Assembly: GCF_040954835.1 (NCBI RefSeq)
Contig: NC_090703.1
Location: forward strand, 12,643,001 to 12,707,000
Direction of reading: 5' to 3'
Source: Lepisosteus oculatus
Lineage: Eukaryota; Chordata; Actinopteri; Semionotiformes; Lepisosteidae
Length of the DNA stretch: 64,000 bases
Below the pieces are notes generated by a model, which saw only the letters and a program-made list of their open reading frames with translations, ran no database searches and had not been told where the DNA came from. Each line of letters starts with the position of its first letter. The first letter of the stretch is position 1. Positions 58,747 to 64,000 of this stretch are shown here, piece after piece. A program made the translations under genes and the position numbers.

Positions 58747-61185
58747 GTGAGTAAGCCGATTCCACACAGCCTGAAGGGGTTGTGCTTGTCAGGATAGAAA
58801 ATTCCGGAATGGTACAAGAGACGTAGAAAGGGTCAATAGGGAAAGGCAGATACTGTGAGCAGAAGGGAGACATGAGAAGATAATGCACTGCCAAAAAAAA
58901 TGTGGAAACTGGTTCCTTAGTAACACATTCCTGTGAGCCCATCTGTTGTCAGTAATTTTCAGGGGTGTTTCTTACTGCTTTGCTGTGTGTGGTTTGGCAG
59001 CCCGTGTCTGGTCATGAAAGTGAAGAGTTTGTAGTGGCAGATAAATATGCTGAGAGCGGAGCAGAGGTAGCATTGTGGTTTACAGCACATTTCCTGGCTG
59101 ACATTTGGTATTTTTTTATGAAACCATTTGTTTAGCATGTGGGGTACTGTACACTGTCCTTGAGCAAGTGTGGGTTGATTTGTGTTGGAAAAACACAGTG
59201 CTACATGAAGCTCCACAATGCTCACTTTTTAACCATATACCATTTTCATTGTCATTTTGTTTTGGGATTGAATGTGTGGTTCTTTCCAGGCTACTGCTAA
59301 CATTAGTTTGATTTATTCTTACATTAGTTAGATATAGTTGGAATCCCAGGTTGTAAATGCAATAGAAACCTGCTAGTTGATTGTAGAGTGTCTATACTGA
59401 ATATTATGGTAATATTTCTTTGTTTATGTGAGGTCCTTAGTTCTGGTCTTGAAGGATGTTGTGTTGGTGGGATTTCACTTTAAATCAGGACTGGAAGAAG
59501 TTAACGTGGTGCAATTAAGTCCATAATGAGCTGGTTTAGGCTTTAAGAGCTCAGTTTGACTGAAATGCACCTGCCCTCCCGAACGAGGATTAGGGAGTAC
59601 TGGTTTGTGTCCGTGGAGCGTTGGCATTACTATTTAGTTATGTTATAATGTTATCCTTTTCCAGATTTAGAATGCTCTGGTAAGTTTTGCAACCATAATG
59701 TATATTAATGACTTGTAGTTTTCTGTTCTAGAAATTGTAATAAACCATTTATTATAACATATATATATATACGATAACTCATTACGTGGTGCACATCCAA
59801 AGGACTGTGGGCCAGTATGTAGGTGTGACCAAGCTGAAGAGAGGTTCCAGACTCTACTGGAAGCTGATTCAGGTTTATAATAGTCCAGTACAACAGGAGA
59901 GTTGGAGAATAGTACAGCTCTTGAAGCCAAGACCAAAGTATAGCATCCCCCGGTAGCAAGAAGTTTGAAGGGGCTATTGGACGTTTATAATATTATTTAC
60001 TTTTGGTTAGTTTTTTAATTGATATACATCATTCCTTCACTCCAATCCTAATCAACCTGTCGTAATTAAGTTCAAATCCTTAATTAGACATTGCAGAGTG
60101 TCTGTATTGCAGCTTTCTAAGTCTAAACCAGCTGTGCTTTGGTGCAGACCTCATTTTGAAAGGAGTTCTACTGATGTGGTAGGAGGGGAATGTTGTTGAG
60201 TTTTACGGTTTTCTTACTTTTTTCAGTTTTACAAACAGAAAAGTAATATAAAAAATGTTCACAAAAAGCATAGAAACTGACAGCATAGAAACTTGTATGC
60301 ATTTACTGTAAGCCACAGGTTTACCCTGGGGTTGAGGTAGAAATGAGCTAACATTTTAAGATGATTGTAGCATTTATGTTAACATTTTTTTCTAAAGCAT
60401 ATTTTTTTGTTCTCAGATCTTGGTCTGTATATAAAGATACGTCTATACAGTTTCAATGCAATTTGTAGATATTTTGTAAGACATTGATTGATATAGCATC
60501 ACTGAGCTGAACTGGAATTAAGACATGTTGATAGACTGAGAATCGAAGAGAAACGGAAAAAGGATAGAGAGTGAGGATTGGACAGAGAAATCCTATGGTT
60601 GTGAATAGTCTTCTGTCAACACGTCAGTGAAAAGTAGTTCATGTATTTCCTAAGGGCTATGGTATAGCATATCAACTTTGAGACCGCTTTTAACTGCTGT
60701 CTTGTAGTTAACTGCTGCCAGTCACTTTTTCATCTCTCTGTAGGAACTGGGATTATGGACGTTAATACACTAAAGCTTTGTTTTGCACAGTGCTTCTCTC
60801 AGAAAAAAGTAACATATGTAACAACATTAAGCTTAAAATCATCAGTAGGATAAAATGTGAGCAGTGTCACTGATGGCAAAATGACTGTCCTGTGCAATGA
60901 TACATATTCAGTGCTTTTACCCATTCCCTTAATTGCTCAAACAGCTGCTAAAAAGACAAGACAGTGCAGTTCACAGCCCTCTGGTGTCGCAATAAAAATG
61001 TGATATCTGTGGGTAACTGCAAATGTCTTCATGAATTGCAGTAAGACATTTATATCATTGGATCAATAATGAACAGAATATGTGAGCATTGTTGCATTTT
61101 CACCTGCTTGAAATAAATATATACTTATTTCCCTAGAAGGCTGAATTTGTCCAGAAAAATCAAGATAGATGACAGCATCTTATCT

Positions 61186-61679
61186 TGTAGCCTGATCTCG
61201 GAGTTCAGAAAAGCTAGGTCTGGTTAGTTCTAGGATGAGAGACATCCAGAGAAATCCAGGTTGCTGCTACAAGTGATGTTGATGGGTTCGAAGTTGATAC
61301 TCTTCTCATTGACTTGCAGTCTCTGAACCAGTACCCCTCTGGACTGCAGGCATTGTGCTATAGGAACTGCTGTCCTGATTACTGGGTCATTGAAGTTCCC
61401 ATGGAACCTTTCAAAACAGTTTGGTGTTAAGGCTGGTGTTCTGGTTAAATTCCATACTGGGTTTGAATAATCTGGGTTCCCAATGTTCTCCCTTAATTCA
61501 TCTGTTGGAGCTGTTCCTCACTTCTCCCCTGATCAGCTGTGTGAGTGGGGCTGCTGGTTCATAATGGCTGTCATGTGTCGCCCAGATGGAGCTGCACTTC
61601 AGTGATCAATCAAGTGGGACCCCTCCTACACGGAATGTGGTGTGGGATACTTTGTGAAAGAAATTATAATTATTATTAG
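61186..61679 (+). mobile_element. SINE with 5S rRNA-like head and LINE-like tail
   Basis: The head (61186-61272) resembles 5S rRNA: gcctgatctcgg, aagctagg, tctggttagttctaggatga, gagaca, then atccaggttgctgctacaag. The body and tail (gtgtgagtggggctgctggt, tggctgtcatgtgtcgccca, actttgtgaaagaaat, then (ATT)n) align with the better preserved copy at 1-321. This architecture is that of SINE3-type elements, and internal 5S promoter boxes are degraded here. Confidence 0.6.
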
Positions 61680-63799
61680 CTGGAAGCCAGAGATGATCTG
61701 CAATTCTGTAATGGGCTAAATCAACACCACCAAAATGTTGATTACAAAGTACTGTCATTACACATTCACCAAGGTGTCATACTGCAGCATATAGCACCCC
61801 ACAGCAATAAAGAATTCTCTTAATTGGGAATGTGCTATCCCACTGCTCTCGTGATTTACACTACAGTGTAGACGCGAATGTAGCCAGCATGATTGGTCAT
61901 ATCTTTTTCTGAACAATGGTGACACAGAGCATATTCACACTTGTGTCAGAATGTTTTGATTTCCGGATGACATTTCATCCTTTCAGTGTGCAGCTGGCAT
62001 TTCAGGTGGCTTGGGCTTGCTGGGGATGTATTGGAATGTTTTTCCATAAATATAAACCGGTGTTGGTGTGTTACCAAATGTAAGCTGTTTAGACAATGCA
62101 GTCCTTTGTTTTTCCACCAAGAACTGAACGACATATTTCGCAAAGGCTTTGCTGCAATGAGGGGTTTCAGAGCATGAAAAGCAAGTGCTGTCTGCTCAAA
62201 TTAGGCAGAATTCAAATCTCCTTTAAAATCACTGGCACTTCTAATCCTATTTTGAGCTGGTTTAAAGTGTTTTGTAATTCTTCTTAGTCTCAGTATGCTT
62301 AAAAAAAAAAGTTCATACGTACATGAATTTGGAAGGGGTTTAGCTTTGAAGGTTAATTACAACCCTCAAAAACTTTATCAAATTATAATTTTGTACTAGT
62401 AATTAAATTAGTGGGACACTGCAGATGACTGCACAAACTGCAATTCACTTTGGAGTTTGACGCATGTACTATTTATTGAAAATGAAGCTTTTTAAAGCTT
62501 TAAGCTATAATAATTGGAATACTGAATATTGACAATAACAGTAAATAATAAAGTTTTATCAAATTAAATTCACAAGCACAAGATTTGACACTGTTTTCTT
62601 AATAACTGAAACACTTTGTCGTCCATTCTTGAAAGTTCTATATATATAGGAAAGGAATGAGCTCTATCATTTCCTGTTTTTTTTTAAAATAGACAAACGC
62701 ACTAATTGAAGGGAAGGCAAGAAATGATGCCAGGCGCGACTACACCTACTGCAGAACTGACTCGTTCTGAAAGCAAACTAGCAATTAAATTGTACTGAAA
62801 GGCAGACCCTCTGAAGTTGTTCGGTCTTCTCTAATGAAAATTACATCTTGGGTGTGCTACCCTTCTATAAAATACTCCCCCCCCAAAAAAAAAACAAATT
62901 GATCTCCCAGATCTGAAGAGGTAAACGTATTGTCAGTCTTGTGACATTGTTGAGGCTTGCAAGGCAATGAATGGAGACACAGGCTCAGCCCCCTGTGTAA
63001 CAGCTCATCACCACACAGTGATGGGAAATATACAGTACTGACACTGTGAGTGTGACCTTGCCCGACAGCTCTTACCGCCTCATTCTTGACTGGCAGACGA
63101 ATCAGTCTGGCTTGTATCTGACGGGGACACATGATGGGGTTTCTGCCACTTCTTTCACAGAACAAAGTAAAGAAAAACAATGAATTTTGCTTGTTGTGTT
63201 TTAAACCGTTATATCCATGGAGTTTCCATTCTGTCGGCTGCACTCTGTACAGCTTCCAGCCCTCTTAGCCATTATGCTTTGTGTTTATATTAAAACTGTG
63301 GAATAGGAGAACTGCCAGTGAGACAGCCAGACACAGAATGTGATGTTCACACATGTTGCCTCAGGAGCTGAGCTGATAAATGGCCAGGGAGTGTGCGCGG
63401 AGGGGGTGGGTCATTCTGAAGGGGAGGTAGCAAGATCACGCTTATTAGCAAATTTGCTCCAGCCCTCTGCAGATAGACGGAGGCAGTGGTAAGAAGTGAC
63501 AGTTCTAACAGGGACAACTGAGTGTCAACTACTCCACATGCTGGAGAGGCTGGACACGAGCCGAGCCGCAGTATAGGCGTTATAGGTGTTTGTGGGTTCA
63601 CAGGGAGGGTAAGGGCAGCTGGGGGAGGGAGGCAGAGTGGAGAAGCACTTTAACCAAGTCAATCTTTGTCAGACTAGATTGCTGCCTCTGCAGAGCAGGA
63701 ACACGGTGCTCTGATAAAGACCGCAGTGAACAGAGATCTTTTCCAGCTTAGTGTATCTTTGAGTTTCGCAAAATGCTGGAATTATGCGATTATTCTTCA

Positions 63800-63945
63800 T
63801 TTAGGTTTCGGCAGGGTATTTTATGAGAGATACCTAAGTGAAGGGTACTACACGGGAACCCCACATGGGATTTGAACCTACAACCTTCATGTTTGAAGTC
63901 AGGAACTCTAGCCACTACTTCACTCTGCTGCAGTAATTGTATGCA
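63800..63945 (-). mobile_element. tRNA-derived SINE head
   Basis: On the minus strand the B box GGTTCAAATCC (63868-63878) follows a tRNA-like lead gtagtggctagagttcctga. The downstream sequence agtacccttcacttaggtat is typical of fish tRNA SINEs. No complete tRNA fold is apparent, so this is not called a tRNA gene. Confidence 0.45.
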
Positions 63946-64000
63946 GTCAACAGCTCATGTTTAGCTGTGAACAGGTGCCTAGCCTGTTGTTGAATGTTTT

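Larger units (their letters stand above)
58747..64000 (+). other. MAPKBP1: MAPKBP1 intron 2 (continues beyond the window)
   Basis: No further exon was recognised. It contains the 5S-headed SINE (61186-61679) and the tRNA-like SINE head (about 63800-63945). An unclear MITE-like stretch lies near 59440-59610, and a CTCF-like string gccctctggtgt at 60976-60987 (minus strand, one mismatch). Confidence 0.55.

Noticed and set aside
59440-59610. A stretch resembling the MITE interiors (ttctggtcttgaagg, aattaagtccataatgagct).
   Set aside because: Terminal repeats and target duplication could not be seen.
63800-63945. A functional tRNA gene on the minus strand.
   Set aside because: Only the B box is convincing; the A box and acceptor stem do not form, and the flanks look like a SINE body.

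Overview
This is a window of animal nuclear DNA: genes split by GT-AG introns, many dispersed retroposons, and CpG-rich promoter-like islands. The genes and repeats fit a ray-finned fish, and the single-copy arrangement and repeat types would suit a non-teleost lineage such as gar, bowfin or sturgeon. The species is inferred, not read from the sequence. The gene order TYRO3 - MGA - MAPKBP1, all on the plus strand, matches human chromosome 15q15, so this is a conserved syntenic block.

Region by region. (1) 1-7104 holds the 3' part of the TAM receptor tyrosine kinase gene TYRO3, from the transmembrane exon through the complete kinase domain to the stop codon in ten exons. Its introns carry a 5S-RNA-type SINE, two antisense retroposon fragments and a decayed LINE. 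(2) 7105-16000 is TYRO3 3' sequence and intergenic DNA with a 291-bp SINE-like insertion (10-bp target duplication), a 195-bp palindromic Penelope-like insertion (15-bp target duplication) and a CpG-rich island near 13.6-14.0 kb. (3) 16000-17010 is a second CpG-rich segment, the likely MGA promoter, with CACGTG E-boxes, a CCAAT box and a YY1-type element. An unidentified pair of overlapping minus-strand reading frames lies just downstream. (4) 19031-39416 is a complete MGA coding sequence in 24 coding exons whose splice phases all agree (8,937 nt, 2,978 residues). It has an N-terminal T-box domain, a cysteine-rich MGA-specific domain and a C-terminal bHLH-zipper. A long 3' untranslated region follows, to about 42970. 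(5) 45010-46153 holds a class A GPCR-like sequence broken by several frameshifts and a stop in TM7, most likely a pseudogene. (6) 49246-64000 is the start of MAPKBP1: two coding exons separated by a 9.3-kb intron, with the gene continuing beyond the window.

The three recognisable genes have separate roles. TYRO3 is a cell-surface kinase for GAS6/PROS1. MGA is a nuclear MAX partner and a scaffold of the PRC1.6 repressor. MAPKBP1 is a WD40 scaffold linked to JNK signalling. No operon-like or shared pathway logic is apparent. The less ordinary content is in the repeats (a palindromic element with a hammerhead-ribozyme-like core, a 5S-headed SINE with a LINE-like tail, hAT-type MITEs with readable target duplications), the unknown minus-strand frames at 17.1-17.7 kb and the broken GPCR.
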